Notes: generated from the letters alone by a model not told the origin. A stretch of DNA of 64,000 nt from Leptospira chreensis (GCF_016919165.1 NZ_JAFFPS010000057.1:209541-273540), one strand, 5' to 3'. Shown: positions 37,750 through 47,734, counted from the first letter of the stretch. Numbers and translations: made by a program.

Positions 37750-39276
37750 ATGAAATTGAAACACCTTATCCTAATCATCAGTCTCGGATTGATATTCCAA
37801 TGCAAAAAAAATGATGATGAAAAGACGACGACTGCCCTTATCCTTGCTGCTATTCTATCCTCTCCCCAATGTTCTTCGGGAGATTTTTTAAACGATCCTT
37901 GTGAACAATTCAGTGGTGGAGATACTACCACGTTTGACTCCACTGAGTCTGCTTTTGATTTAGAAGCAGCCAATGTGGTGGATTCAAAACGTTCTATTGA
38001 TTTCCAAGATGGAAATGCAAACTTCAATCGCACCTGGCTTCCTGCAGGAAATTCTTCTGTTGCAGGACTTGGACCTGTCTTTAACAACCGTTCGTGTCAA
38101 GGTTGTCATGTCAAAGATGGACGAGGACGACCCCCCGCCGATGGAACGAGTCTTAGTTCCATGCTCCTTCGATTGAGTGTTTCCGGATCCAATCCTACGA
38201 CAGGCGGACCACTTCCCTTGACCAACTTCGGTACCCAATTGAATACGGAAGGCATTTTGGAATTTGGAACCGGAACCCAAATTCCAAAAGAAGGAACTGT
38301 GGTGATCACGTATACAGAGGAAGCGGGAAATTTTCCTGATGGAGAAAGTTATTCACTCCGTAAGCCAAGTTATGCGATCACTTGGAATGTCGGAGGTGGT
38401 GCCACTCAAATCAATGTGGCAAATCCCGGACAACCTTATCATCCAACGGACAATGCCTCTGGTAGTTATTTGATTTCTCCAAGAACGGCACCCATCCTTC
38501 CGGGGCTTGGACTCCTCGAAGCTATCCCCGAAGCAACCATTAGGTCCTTTGCTGATGTAAGCGACTCTAATGGAGATGGAATTTCTGGAAAACCTAACAT
38601 GGCTTGGGACACAACACAAGCAAAAGCATTCCTCGGAAGGTTTGGATGGAAAGCAAACCAACCGAATTTAAACCATCAAAATGCCAGTGCCTTCCTGGGT
38701 GATATCGGACTCACCACTCCTGTTTTCCCGAGTGAAAACTGTGCCACTGGACAATCGGTTTGTACAGCAAGTCCTTCGGGGAATGGGGGAAGTCCAGAAA
38801 TCTCAAACGAACGTTTAGCGCGAGTTACATTCTATACAAGTTTAGTCAGTGTGCCAGGAAGAAGAGGTTGGAGAACAGAAGATGTAAGAAAGGGAAAAGA
38901 ATTATTCATTCAGATTGGATGTTCCTCTTGTCATATCCCTAGATTGAAAACGGGAAATCATTTCATTTCAGAAATTGCCAACCAAGAAATACGACCTTAT
39001 ACCGATTTGCTCTTACATGATATGGGTGACGGTCTCAGTGACCACCGCTCCGATTTCTTAGCAACAGGGAATGAATGGAGAACCACTCCGCTCTGGGGAC
39101 TTGGTCTCATTGAACGAGTCAATGGTCATGAACTTTTACTTCATGATGGAAGGGCGCGAGGCATGCAAGAAGCCATCCTTTGGCATGGTGGGGAAGGAGA
39201 ACAAAGTAAAAACAATTACAAACAACTCCCGAAAGAATCGAGAACCAAAGTCCTTAGTTTTCTAAAATCTTTATGA
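37750..39276 (+). CDS. Di-haem oxidoreductase (DHOR, DUF1111) family lipoprotein
   Basis: Exported protein of 508 residues with the lipobox LIFQCK. Two CxxCH haem motifs, CQGCH (about residue 115) and CSSCH (about residue 391), and the family elements GPVFNNRSC, GLGLLEAIPE, RFGWKANQP and LLHDMGDGLSD identify a DHOR protein. It would transfer electrons in the envelope, possibly reducing ferric iron for the two flanking imelysins. The gene lies 21 bp after imelysin 1, and its stop shares ATGA with the start of imelysin 2. Confidence 0.92.
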   Translation: MKLKHLILIISLGLIFQCKKNDDEKTTTALILAAILSSPQCSSGDFLNDPCEQFSGGDTTTFDSTESAFDLEAANVVDSKRSIDFQDGNANFNRTWLPAGNSSVAGLGPVFNNRSCQGCHVKDGRGRPPADGTSLSSMLLRLSVSGSNPTTGGPLPLTNFGTQLNTEGILEFGTGTQIPKEGTVVITYTEEAGNFPDGESYSLRKPSYAITWNVGGGATQINVANPGQPYHPTDNASGSYLISPRTAPILPGLGLLEAIPEATIRSFADVSDSNGDGISGKPNMAWDTTQAKAFLGRFGWKANQPNLNHQNASAFLGDIGLTTPVFPSENCATGQSVCTASPSGNGGSPEISNERLARVTFYTSLVSVPGRRGWRTEDVRKGKELFIQIGCSSCHIPRLKTGNHFISEIANQEIRPYTDLLLHDMGDGLSDHRSDFLATGNEWRTTPLWGLGLIERVNGHELLLHDGRARGMQEAILWHGGEGEQSKNNYKQLPKESRTKVLSFLKSL

Positions 39277-40409
39277 AAGTAACGAAAACCCTATCAAAAT
39301 TTTTTATCTATGGATTCTATCTATTGTTATATAGTTGCGCCGTCCAATCAGATAAGGCTTCCGAAAAAGCAGAAATTCTCGGATTGGTGGATACGTATTT
39401 AAAGACCTATACTACTTCCAGTTTACTTGCTGATATATCAAACAACCTAATCATTCCTAAATATAACAACTTAGACAGTAAGATATCGGCGTTACAAACA
39501 GCTGCTGCTACGTATACAGCCACACCCGATGTTACCAATTTAAACCTGGTTCGCAATGCTTGGATCGAAGCAGATTTTGCTTACAGACAAATAGAATGGG
39601 CTTATTTTGGACCGGCTTATATTCCTTATAATGTTTATTTATACTTGGATAGTTTTTCCAGAGCTTTTCCCATTGACCCCACATCCATTGAATCAAAAAT
39701 CACTTCGAATCTAGCACCTAACGGACTCAGAGTGGACGGACTGGATGCCGTGGAGTATTTACTTTTTAAGGATAATGTCGGAACAACGAATACTGCATTT
39801 GCCGATACCAATAGAAAAACCTATCTCACAAAACTCATCCAAGATATCAAAACCCAAACGAGTTTACTCCTTTTCCATTGGGATAAATCTAGAACCTCTT
39901 CCTTTTATTATTCCTTTACTAATGCAGGAAAAGGAAGTCGCGATTATCCGAATACGAAAGACGGACTGACGGAGCTGACAAACCAAATCGTATTTTTTTG
40001 TAATACCATTGTTGATATCAAAATTGCAGAACCTTCAGGATTACGGGTCACAAATTTAGGTGTGAAGGATATCACAAAAGTAGAAACACCGTATGCCAAC
40101 TTATCACTCGATTCCCTCTTACAAAACTTACAAGGCCTCTCCGATTTGGGCGATGTTGGCTTCTACCGATTTTTAGGACTTAGAAGTGAAACGGTGGTTC
40201 CCAGACTCAAAGAACAAATTAAAACCACAAGTGCATCCGTAACTTCTTTAAAAACAAAATACGGGACCTTCCAAAATGCCATTACCACAGGTGGTAGCGA
40301 CGTCGAACTGATGTTAAATGAATTTAAAAAACTAAGAGTTCTCATCACAACAGAAGTGATCAGTTCCCTTGGCGGCACCATCGGGGTGAGTTCAAATGAT
40401 GGGGATTAA
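39273..40409 (+). CDS. Second imelysin-family lipoprotein, with Asp in place of the signature His
   Basis: Lipoprotein of 378 residues with the lipobox LLLYSC. It follows the imelysin fold pattern (RNAWIEADFAYRQIEW and a late TKYGTFQNA) but the GxHxxE position reads GLDAVEYLLF at about residues 156-165, so the histidine is aspartate. Metal binding may be altered or lost; it could be a structural partner of imelysin 1. Translation is coupled to the DHOR gene by ATGA, and its end overlaps the HTTM start by 14 bp. Imelysin - DHOR - imelysin clusters are known in other bacteria. Confidence 0.88.
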   Translation: MKVTKTLSKFFIYGFYLLLYSCAVQSDKASEKAEILGLVDTYLKTYTTSSLLADISNNLIIPKYNNLDSKISALQTAAATYTATPDVTNLNLVRNAWIEADFAYRQIEWAYFGPAYIPYNVYLYLDSFSRAFPIDPTSIESKITSNLAPNGLRVDGLDAVEYLLFKDNVGTTNTAFADTNRKTYLTKLIQDIKTQTSLLLFHWDKSRTSSFYYSFTNAGKGSRDYPNTKDGLTELTNQIVFFCNTIVDIKIAEPSGLRVTNLGVKDITKVETPYANLSLDSLLQNLQGLSDLGDVGFYRFLGLRSETVVPRLKEQIKTTSASVTSLKTKYGTFQNAITTGGSDVELMLNEFKKLRVLITTEVISSLGGTIGVSSNDGD

Positions 40410-41754
40410 AAACTTACTCCAACCAGTCCCTTCTCTTTCCCTACATTTTTTTAGGATTGGGTATGGGTTTGCGACTACCATTTTAATCTTCAGATATTTC
40501 TATTATGGCTGGATTCATTCTTACTTTATCAAACCCAGCTTTTTCTTCAAACATTTTGGTTTTGAATGGATCCATCCCTTAGCACCTGCTTTCACCTATC
40601 TACTATTTGGTGTTCTGCTAATCACAGCTTTCGGGATTTTTCTTGGGTATTTTTTAAGATTCAATCTCTTTGTATTTACGATTGGATTTACATGGTTCCA
40701 TTTCTCTGATGCCACCATTTATCTAAATCATTATTATCTGATCTCGCTTCTTGGTTTTTTATTATGGTTATCACCAGTGAGTAAGTCAAACCTTCCTCTA
40801 TGGCAATGGAGGGATTGGGTCAATCAAACAAAACCGATTCCCAAATTTTGGCTCTATGCTTTTCGTTTGCAAATGGGACTCATTTATTTTTTTGGAGGAG
40901 TTGCCAAACTCCAACCCGATTGGTTATTCGAAGCCCTACCGTTAAAACTTTGGTTGTACCAATCAGAAGGAAAACTCACATTTCTTGATCCCGTCCTTGG
41001 CCTTCCTATTACCGCTTATGCCTTTTCATGGATTGGCGTAATCTTTGATTTAAGTATTCCCTTTTTACTTTGTACGAAACGATTTCGATTCTTTGCTTGG
41101 TTTGTGGTTCTATTCTTCCACTCCTTTACATCCTTTCTTTTTCCCATTGGAGTTTTTCCCATTGTAATGAGTCTTTCTTCCTTGATTTTCTTTGCGCCGG
41201 ACTGGCCCCTTCGATTGATCCATCGATTTTTAAAAAACAAAGTGGGCACTCCCAAATCTAAAGAAGCCGAAATCCAACGGGCGAACCAAAACCTTGACAT
41301 CGGATCTGAATCAAGTTTTGCCACTGGCTTTCGATTCAAGGAATACGCACTCTTCACCTATCTTCTGTTACAAGTTACGATTCCCTTCCGACATATTTTT
41401 TATCCCGGACAAGTGATTTGGACAGAAGAAGCCATCAAATTTTCATGGCAAGTGATGGTCGCAGACAAAGTGGGATCTGCTATTTTTTTTGTGAATGGCA
41501 AATCTATCGATCCAAGAGAAACACTCACCGACTACCAATATCGAATGATGACCATCCAACCGGAACATATCTTACAATTTGCCAATTATCTACAACAAAG
41601 AGAATTTGAAAGGTCGGGAAAAAAAGACCTAGCCGTGTATGTTCAATCTCATGTTTCCATCAACGGGAAACCATCTAGGCCTTTATTTTCACCGAATGAA
41701 GATCTTACGAAAATCAAAATTAATCTTTCTCCCTTAAAAGGACTGCTTCGATGA
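40396..41754 (+). CDS. HTTM-domain membrane protein related to vitamin K-dependent gamma-carboxylase
   Basis: Integral membrane protein of 452 residues with about eight hydrophobic segments. YFFGGVAKLQPDW matches the catalytic region of animal gamma-glutamyl carboxylase (human GVKKLDADW, with the active-site lysine), and the lysine is kept at about residue 171. The C-terminal 150 residues are soluble. Leptospiral relatives of this enzyme have been described as possibly acquired and altered in activity; the reaction here is unknown. The start overlaps imelysin 2 and the stop shares ATGA with the TonB receptor, placing it firmly in the Fur operon. Confidence 0.87.
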   Translation: MMGIKNLLQPVPSLSLHFFRIGYGFATTILIFRYFYYGWIHSYFIKPSFFFKHFGFEWIHPLAPAFTYLLFGVLLITAFGIFLGYFLRFNLFVFTIGFTWFHFSDATIYLNHYYLISLLGFLLWLSPVSKSNLPLWQWRDWVNQTKPIPKFWLYAFRLQMGLIYFFGGVAKLQPDWLFEALPLKLWLYQSEGKLTFLDPVLGLPITAYAFSWIGVIFDLSIPFLLCTKRFRFFAWFVVLFFHSFTSFLFPIGVFPIVMSLSSLIFFAPDWPLRLIHRFLKNKVGTPKSKEAEIQRANQNLDIGSESSFATGFRFKEYALFTYLLLQVTIPFRHIFYPGQVIWTEEAIKFSWQVMVADKVGSAIFFVNGKSIDPRETLTDYQYRMMTIQPEHILQFANYLQQREFERSGKKDLAVYVQSHVSINGKPSRPLFSPNEDLTKIKINLSPLKGLLR

Positions 41755-44132
41755 AGTATCAATGCGTAAAACCAACTCTAGTTTTCTTCTTACTCTTTTC
41801 TGCGAATCTAAAGATTCATTCCCAATCCAATACAGAAGAAAAAGAAACAAAACCGCAAAAAAACGAAGGGATTCATGTCATTGGTAGCAAAAAGGAAGAC
41901 TTAAAAAAAATACCAGGATCAGCTTATATCATCGATAAAAAATATCTCGAAGAAGCATCTCCCACAGATCCCATGGAAGCGTTACGCAGAGCTCCCGGTG
42001 CGAGCGTTCGTTTCCAGGATGCAGCAGGCCTCACACCAAACATTGGTTTTAGGGGGGTGAGTAACGAAGAATCTAGAAAAACTCTAATCTTAGAAGATGG
42101 AATTCTAACTGCCCTCTCTCCTTATGGACAACCAGAAAGTTATTACTCTCCTTCTATTGAAAGAATGGAAAGGATCGAAATCATTAAAGGATCTGGTTCC
42201 ATTTTATTTGGACCAAATACCATTGGAGGGATTGTTAACTTTGTCACCAAACGCCCACCAGTTGAATCCACCTTCTATACAAAAAATGTGGGAGGTGAAA
42301 ATGGATATTTATCTACATACAATTCTTATGGGAAAACTTTTAACTCTAGTTCTTTTGAAGTATCCTTACTCAGAAAACAAGGAAATGGATTTCGGAATTA
42401 CCAAAATTTCGATGTTACAGAAGGGAACGTCAAATGGATCCAAGATTGGAACGAAAACCATAGCACGACGATCAAATTGGGTTATCATGTTCAGAATGCT
42501 CAATCCACATACTTAGGCCTCTCTCAAGGATTGTTTCGGATGGATCCAAAAATCAATCCGGCAGAATATGATGAAAAACAATTGAACCGAGGCCAGTCGG
42601 TCATTTCTCATAATTGGAAACTATCTGATGACCATAATCTCATCATCCGTGGATATTTTTCTCAGGCAGAAAGAAACTGGGCAAGGCAAGACTTTTTATC
42701 CGGCAAATCTTCGTCAGGTGGTTACCTCAATGCACCACAAGATACACTTCGCACCTACTCCCCTGGGATTATAGGAAATCGCCCCGGAGATACGATTTAT
42801 ATGCGCGAGTCTTACATTAGCCGAGACCAATCCTTTATGGTCGGCGGTGTAGAAACAAAACTCGAATCTAAATTTTCTACCTTGGGACTCAAACATGAAA
42901 CCGACCTTGGGATTCGGCTTCATGGAGAAAATAACCTAACCCAAACCAACTTAAAAAAAACAGATGATCCCTCAGGATATCTCACAAAAGCCATTGTCCA
43001 AGAAGAGTCTCTTGTCACAAACATCGCACAACCGGCTTTACCCAATTTCAATCTCAACAGACAGGAAAGAAAGATCGAATCCTTTGCGGCTTATTTCCAG
43101 GACCGGATCCAACTTTCTGAAAACTGGAAACTCATACCCGGAGTTCGTTTCGAAGAAGTGAGACAAAAAGCCATCACAACAAGAAGGCAAGCCACTGCCG
43201 AAGATTACCGGTTAGGTGCAGTGATTCCCAATGATGTTTCTGTGAACCGTCGCAGTTCCAGTGAGTCAAGAACTCATATCATCCTGCCAGGAATTGGGGT
43301 TACTTATGATATCACAAAGAAATTCATTTGGTTTTCAGGAGCCCATAAGGGATTTTCCCCGCCTACCTTTGGAACTTCATTCAGTCCTCAAGGCAATGAC
43401 TATCGCCTCAAACCGGAAACATCCACCAATTATGAAACGGGAGTCAGAGGAGATATCACTTCCTATTTGTATACGGAACTTGTTGGATACAAAATGTATT
43501 TCCGAGACCAAATCATCAATGTAAACGAAGTTGGTGGAGAAGCAGGGATTCGACCAGCAAACACGGGTTATTCAACCCATACAGGCGGAGAATCTGTGAT
43601 TGTTTGGGATCCAGCAAAAATGCAAAATTCAGAATGGAGAGTGCCTATCGAATTGATTTACTCTCGCATCGAAGCCAAATCCAGAAGTTTCAATCCATTT
43701 CCTGTATCCCAAACCAGTGATGGTAGAGAAATAATAGAAATCCTGCCGGCGTATACAATCAACAACAACCAATACATTTCCACAGACACAACAGGAAACT
43801 ATTTACCTTACGTTCCCAAAGAAACCATAACGACGGCGATTAGTGTTTCATCACCGCAAGGGTATTATGGCCGGCTGGAATACCAATACATAGGAAAACA
43901 ATATTCTGATTTGTTAAATACTAAAGATGAATCAGAGGATGGGAACAAAGGTACAATTCCCAAAGTGGAACTTTGGAATACAAGTTTTGGATACCGGTCT
44001 CCTGATAAGTGGTCCGTATTTATTAACGCAAAGAACATCCAAGACAAACAATATGTTTCCGGAAGATTGCCAACGGGAATCCAACCCGGGCCTTTTCGTC
44101 AAATCAATGTAGGATTCACATTGGAACTATAG
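41751..44132 (+). CDS. TonB-dependent outer-membrane receptor (FecA-like)
   Basis: Receptor of 793 residues with a signal peptide ending near IHS. A likely TonB box (EGIHVIGS) precedes the plug with IPGSAYIIDKKYLEE, EALRRAPGASV, NIGFRGVS, RIEIIKGSGSILFGPNTIGG and IVNFVTKRP. The 22-stranded barrel ends in GFTLEL with a terminal aromatic/hydrophobic pattern. It likely imports ferric citrate or another ferric chelate; the ligand is not readable from sequence. It is last in the Fur operon, and its start shares ATGA with the HTTM stop. Confidence 0.94.
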   Translation: MKYQCVKPTLVFFLLFSANLKIHSQSNTEEKETKPQKNEGIHVIGSKKEDLKKIPGSAYIIDKKYLEEASPTDPMEALRRAPGASVRFQDAAGLTPNIGFRGVSNEESRKTLILEDGILTALSPYGQPESYYSPSIERMERIEIIKGSGSILFGPNTIGGIVNFVTKRPPVESTFYTKNVGGENGYLSTYNSYGKTFNSSSFEVSLLRKQGNGFRNYQNFDVTEGNVKWIQDWNENHSTTIKLGYHVQNAQSTYLGLSQGLFRMDPKINPAEYDEKQLNRGQSVISHNWKLSDDHNLIIRGYFSQAERNWARQDFLSGKSSSGGYLNAPQDTLRTYSPGIIGNRPGDTIYMRESYISRDQSFMVGGVETKLESKFSTLGLKHETDLGIRLHGENNLTQTNLKKTDDPSGYLTKAIVQEESLVTNIAQPALPNFNLNRQERKIESFAAYFQDRIQLSENWKLIPGVRFEEVRQKAITTRRQATAEDYRLGAVIPNDVSVNRRSSSESRTHIILPGIGVTYDITKKFIWFSGAHKGFSPPTFGTSFSPQGNDYRLKPETSTNYETGVRGDITSYLYTELVGYKMYFRDQIINVNEVGGEAGIRPANTGYSTHTGGESVIVWDPAKMQNSEWRVPIELIYSRIEAKSRSFNPFPVSQTSDGREIIEILPAYTINNNQYISTDTTGNYLPYVPKETITTAISVSSPQGYYGRLEYQYIGKQYSDLLNTKDESEDGNKGTIPKVELWNTSFGYRSPDKWSVFINAKNIQDKQYVSGRLPTGIQPGPFRQINVGFTLEL

Positions 44133-44199
44133 TCTTAGTCACAAAAGAATCTAGATGATGTGTCTTAAATTTGAAGATTTTTTTATCCGACAAAAGTCT

Positions 44200-45090
44200 T
44201 TAAAAATACTTTCCGACCCGATCATAATTGCCAAGTGCTGAAATAATGGTTGTTTCTTCCCAAACATCGAAAACGGCACCATTGGCTTTCATATACACCA
44301 AAACATCCCCTCGGTCTAAAGTGGGTATTTTGGTTAACTCTCGTAATACGAGCGATAGACGATCTGGGTCTCGTTTGTTTGGAGAAAGTTCTGCCTCTGA
44401 CTTAAAATCAAATCGTTCTCCCAAATTCTGACAGAATGTTTCCCAAACTCGAATGGATTCCAATATGGATTCCAATCGAATTCTGTTTTCCATTTCTTTT
44501 GGCGTTTGTTCGCCGGACTTTTTAATTCCAGATACCATCATCATTCGCAAATAATAATAGAGTGTATGACTATTGAGCAAAATTTTACGAATTTCATTTT
44601 CACGAAGATTGGAAAATATTCCCAGCAAAGTCTGCATCGTCATATTCTTTTCTTCTAATATATCAAAATAAGCTTCCCAAGTTTGAGGATCCAAATTGGA
44701 CAAAAGATGAATCTTTAAAGTGGGATCTCTGTCCATTTCCTCAGCTAGAGATAAAATTCGCAAACTTTGTGCCGAATTAAATAAGGTCCTAACTTGTAAA
44801 AAATAGGAATTGGAATCAAAGTTACCCGATAAAAATTGTTTTCCGTATCCAAAATAGATAAACTTCATCAAAAGTTCTGGCGTTAGGTTGTTATCATTCA
44901 AAAAACGTCTGGAACCTTCCTCGGAACGAAGAAGCCATAGATATTCAAAAACCAAATCACAAAATTCATCTTCCGCCAACATATGATCGGCTAAAGATTT
45001 TAGATCTGCTCCCTGTTCGATGGATTGGAAAAAGTCTAATAGTTCCGTGGGAGATGCATTTTTCCAGAACTCTGACGCTTTCCATCGCAT
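44200..45090 (-). CDS. Uncharacterised helical cytoplasmic protein, 296 aa
   Basis: Not recognised. No signal peptide or membrane helix. The sequence is almost entirely amphipathic helix with short acidic loops, and resembles an irregular helical solenoid. It contains DLVFEYLWLLRSEEG and ENEIRKILLNSHTLYYYL. It stands alone, convergent with the TonB receptor gene. No clear ribosome-binding site precedes ATG 45090. Its function is unknown; FliG-like armadillo folds in motility or protein-binding roles have this look, but there is no specific match. Confidence 0.7.
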   Translation of the reverse strand: MRWKASEFWKNASPTELLDFFQSIEQGADLKSLADHMLAEDEFCDLVFEYLWLLRSEEGSRRFLNDNNLTPELLMKFIYFGYGKQFLSGNFDSNSYFLQVRTLFNSAQSLRILSLAEEMDRDPTLKIHLLSNLDPQTWEAYFDILEEKNMTMQTLLGIFSNLRENEIRKILLNSHTLYYYLRMMMVSGIKKSGEQTPKEMENRIRLESILESIRVWETFCQNLGERFDFKSEAELSPNKRDPDRLSLVLRELTKIPTLDRGDVLVYMKANGAVFDVWEETTIISALGNYDRVGKYF

Positions 45091-45157
45091 CGTTATTTTG
45101 TATGTGTTTTCATGAGTTATGTCAATTGAATTTTAGAAAGATTCAAATTCTATTATA

Positions 45158-46429
45158 TTAGTATAAATTCCAATAACTACTGCGCAATAGATTAGCACAT
45201 AGTTTACCATTCGTTCGTGGATCGATGACAAGTACTCGATCATCTGTATGTGGAATAGAGTATATCTTTCCGTTAGGTGCCAATACTGCATCACCCCACT
45301 TATTTCCTCCAGAAATACCTGAGTTATAGGTGGTGGACGTAAGAGTCATCGGGTCAATCGCAATGAAATCGGTGATATCTGCAGGGATTGTGTAAATTTT
45401 TCCATCGGCAGCCAACATCCCACCTCTCCATTTACTTGTCCCACCGCTAGGCGAAGGCCATAAACTCATAGAATCATTCATAGGATCGATGATCAAAAAA
45501 TCTGAGTCGTCAGATGCCATGGCAAAAATTTTCCCGTTAGGTGCCAAAACTCCATGTCTCCATTTATTGGTGCCAGTGAATGCCTTGGGATTCGGGAGTA
45601 GATAACTTCGTTCCGAATAAGGATCTAAGACAAAAATATAATTACTAATGACCGGGAATGCATAGATTTTTCCATTCGGGGCAAGAACGCCCCCTTCCCA
45701 CATATTGGGTTCTACCAAAGGAGAATCAATGGTTCGGGTAGTGTCTGTTTTGGGATCAATCACTAGGATTTTACTAGAACTCAAAGGAATTCCATAAATC
45801 AAACCATTTGGCGCAAGCACTCCTCCACGCCACTTTCCAACTCCTGATTCCGGAGATTGCAAAGTATAACTTTCGTTTGTTTCTGGTTTGATGACTAAAA
45901 TTTTATCGGAGTCTCTCGGGATGGCGTATATTTTTCCATTTGGTGCCAATACTCCACCTTCCCATTGTGCTGCTCCACTGATTCCAGTGGAAACAACGGA
46001 AGTTTCATTTGTATTTGGATCCAAAACTAGAAAGTCAGAACGGTTAAATGGAATGGAATAAATTTTTCCGTTATCGGCAAGAACACCTCCAAGCCACTTC
46101 GCCGTACCTGTATAAGGTGGAGTAAAGGTAGTAAAGCTAACACTGGTAGATCCGAGCGCGGCTTGTTTTTTCATTTCCTCAGATACATATTTCCAACGTC
46201 GGGGTTGGATGATGGAGAGTGGATCCATATCGCAAATAGAACGATTGGGGGCAACAGATCCGCAAAACTCTCGATCATCATCGACGAGAATTCGCGCGAG
46301 GTAAAAATCCTGAAAAGATTCTGAGCCTGGGTCACATCCGTTTTCTAAACCTGGTAACTTACAAGAAAGGAAAAGAAGATGGGTACAAAGACCAAACCAA
46401 ATCAGGGCTAACGTTTCATGGGGCTTCAA
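45158..46429 (-). CDS. Seven-repeat beta-propeller lipoprotein (APNGKIY repeats)
   Basis: Exported lipoprotein of 423 residues with the lipobox LFLSCK. After about 95 residues there are seven repeats of about 45 residues built on W-x-G-G-V-L-A-P-N-G-K-I-Y...ILVIDP, for example WEGGVLAPNGKIYAIP, enough for one seven-bladed propeller. The start is TTG at 46429; no ATG is available before the signal sequence. Ligand unknown; it is probably displayed at the surface or in the periplasm. It is the second of three seven-repeat propeller lipoproteins in the window. Confidence 0.82.
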   Translation of the reverse strand: MKPHETLALIWFGLCTHLLFLSCKLPGLENGCDPGSESFQDFYLARILVDDDREFCGSVAPNRSICDMDPLSIIQPRRWKYVSEEMKKQAALGSTSVSFTTFTPPYTGTAKWLGGVLADNGKIYSIPFNRSDFLVLDPNTNETSVVSTGISGAAQWEGGVLAPNGKIYAIPRDSDKILVIKPETNESYTLQSPESGVGKWRGGVLAPNGLIYGIPLSSSKILVIDPKTDTTRTIDSPLVEPNMWEGGVLAPNGKIYAFPVISNYIFVLDPYSERSYLLPNPKAFTGTNKWRHGVLAPNGKIFAMASDDSDFLIIDPMNDSMSLWPSPSGGTSKWRGGMLAADGKIYTIPADITDFIAIDPMTLTSTTYNSGISGGNKWGDAVLAPNGKIYSIPHTDDRVLVIDPRTNGKLCANLLRSSYWNLY

Positions 46430-46612
46430 GGGGAGAGATCTCTTCTGGAAAAGAGAGTTCTCATTGCTCTATAAATTGTCAAACGAAAGAAATTTACAAA
46501 AAAATCGAAGAGAAATCTATGTTTTTACCAGAGGGGTTCTCAAAATTGTCTCTTGACAATCCATTGGTTAAAGGGAACCATTTGCCAATACTTCTGGTGG
46601 TTTTCCTCTTCA

Positions 46613-47713
46613 ATGAAAGTCTATAAACAATTTCCCACAAAACATTCGTTTTCTCACACTTTAAAAGTTATCACTTTAATTTTGTTCACAAGCGTTGGCT
46701 GTGCTTTCATAGCGATCCCAGATCCATTGCCGATAAAACAAAACACATCTTCATTGGATAAATTAGGAATCTTAATCACTAAGAAGGAATTAGATCCAAA
46801 AGTTATATATCGACCGAAACAAGAAATAATTCTCACTTTGATACAAAATGAAATCATTGAAGAAAATAAATCGAACGAACAATTTGTCCTAATCGACAAT
46901 TTTGGAGACAAAGATGGTTTCGACTACAATCAAGAACATTTTGGTGTAGAAAGAAAGAATGTATTAGAATTACAATATAGCTACCGACAGTCATCAGTTC
47001 CAATCGTTATGAATATATTCGGGGTGCTTACATTAGGAATTTTACCGATAAAACAAAATTTTCAATTACATGTGACACCCATTATTCACGACTCAAATGG
47101 CCAACAAACAACACTTACCAAAATTGAATCTCCAGTTTTGTCGGAATGGAGGAGTTGGTTTTTATTTCCCTTTGGATACACTGAATCCAATGAAAGCGTT
47201 TTCCTACAGAACATTATTAAATATTCTCTCCATTCAGGATTGGAAGAAATAAAAGAGAAAAAAATTGCTGTTAGCTCTTACTCAACAAAAATCGACAAAC
47301 TCAACTTACCCTTCCGATTGAAATTAGTTAGGGAAATTGAATGCGGAGGATCATTGTTATTTGCTTATAGACAAACAATCAACTCAGCAAAAGGTAAAAA
47401 AATTTGCAAAACAATCATTCACTTTGCAAACAAAACAGACAAAATCGTAACTTTAGATTCTAAAAGTTTTATCTTAAAAGTTGAGAACACAAATATTTCT
47501 CCCATTGAATCCATTCCAGGTCCCAATGGTGAAATGCAAAATTTGAGTCCCAAACTATCATTACAGCCAAAAGAAACTCGCCAATATAATGGAATTGCAC
47601 TATATTTTTCGATGGACTCCAAATTAGGAATTCCTTCCTTCTTAGAATACAGCGATAAAAATATATCGGAACATCCAATTTTTATATCTGTAAAACCGCA
47701 AAAACATGAGTAG
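46613..47713 (+). CDS. Uncharacterised lipoprotein, 366 aa
   Basis: Lipoprotein with the lipobox LFTSVGC. I place the start at ATG 46613, which begins the signal sequence; the frame is open to 46553. The mature part is mixed alpha/beta and has a short hydrophobic GVLTLGILP segment resembling the GITFGxxPG segments of the lipoproteins at 54771 and 59544. The AraC-family regulator follows after 21 bp on the same strand and may be co-transcribed. No enzyme motif was found. Confidence 0.7.
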   Translation: MKVYKQFPTKHSFSHTLKVITLILFTSVGCAFIAIPDPLPIKQNTSSLDKLGILITKKELDPKVIYRPKQEIILTLIQNEIIEENKSNEQFVLIDNFGDKDGFDYNQEHFGVERKNVLELQYSYRQSSVPIVMNIFGVLTLGILPIKQNFQLHVTPIIHDSNGQQTTLTKIESPVLSEWRSWFLFPFGYTESNESVFLQNIIKYSLHSGLEEIKEKKIAVSSYSTKIDKLNLPFRLKLVREIECGGSLLFAYRQTINSAKGKKICKTIIHFANKTDKIVTLDSKSFILKVENTNISPIESIPGPNGEMQNLSPKLSLQPKETRQYNGIALYFSMDSKLGIPSFLEYSDKNISEHPIFISVKPQKHE

Positions 47714-47734
47714 TGAGATTCATAATTACCGTTT

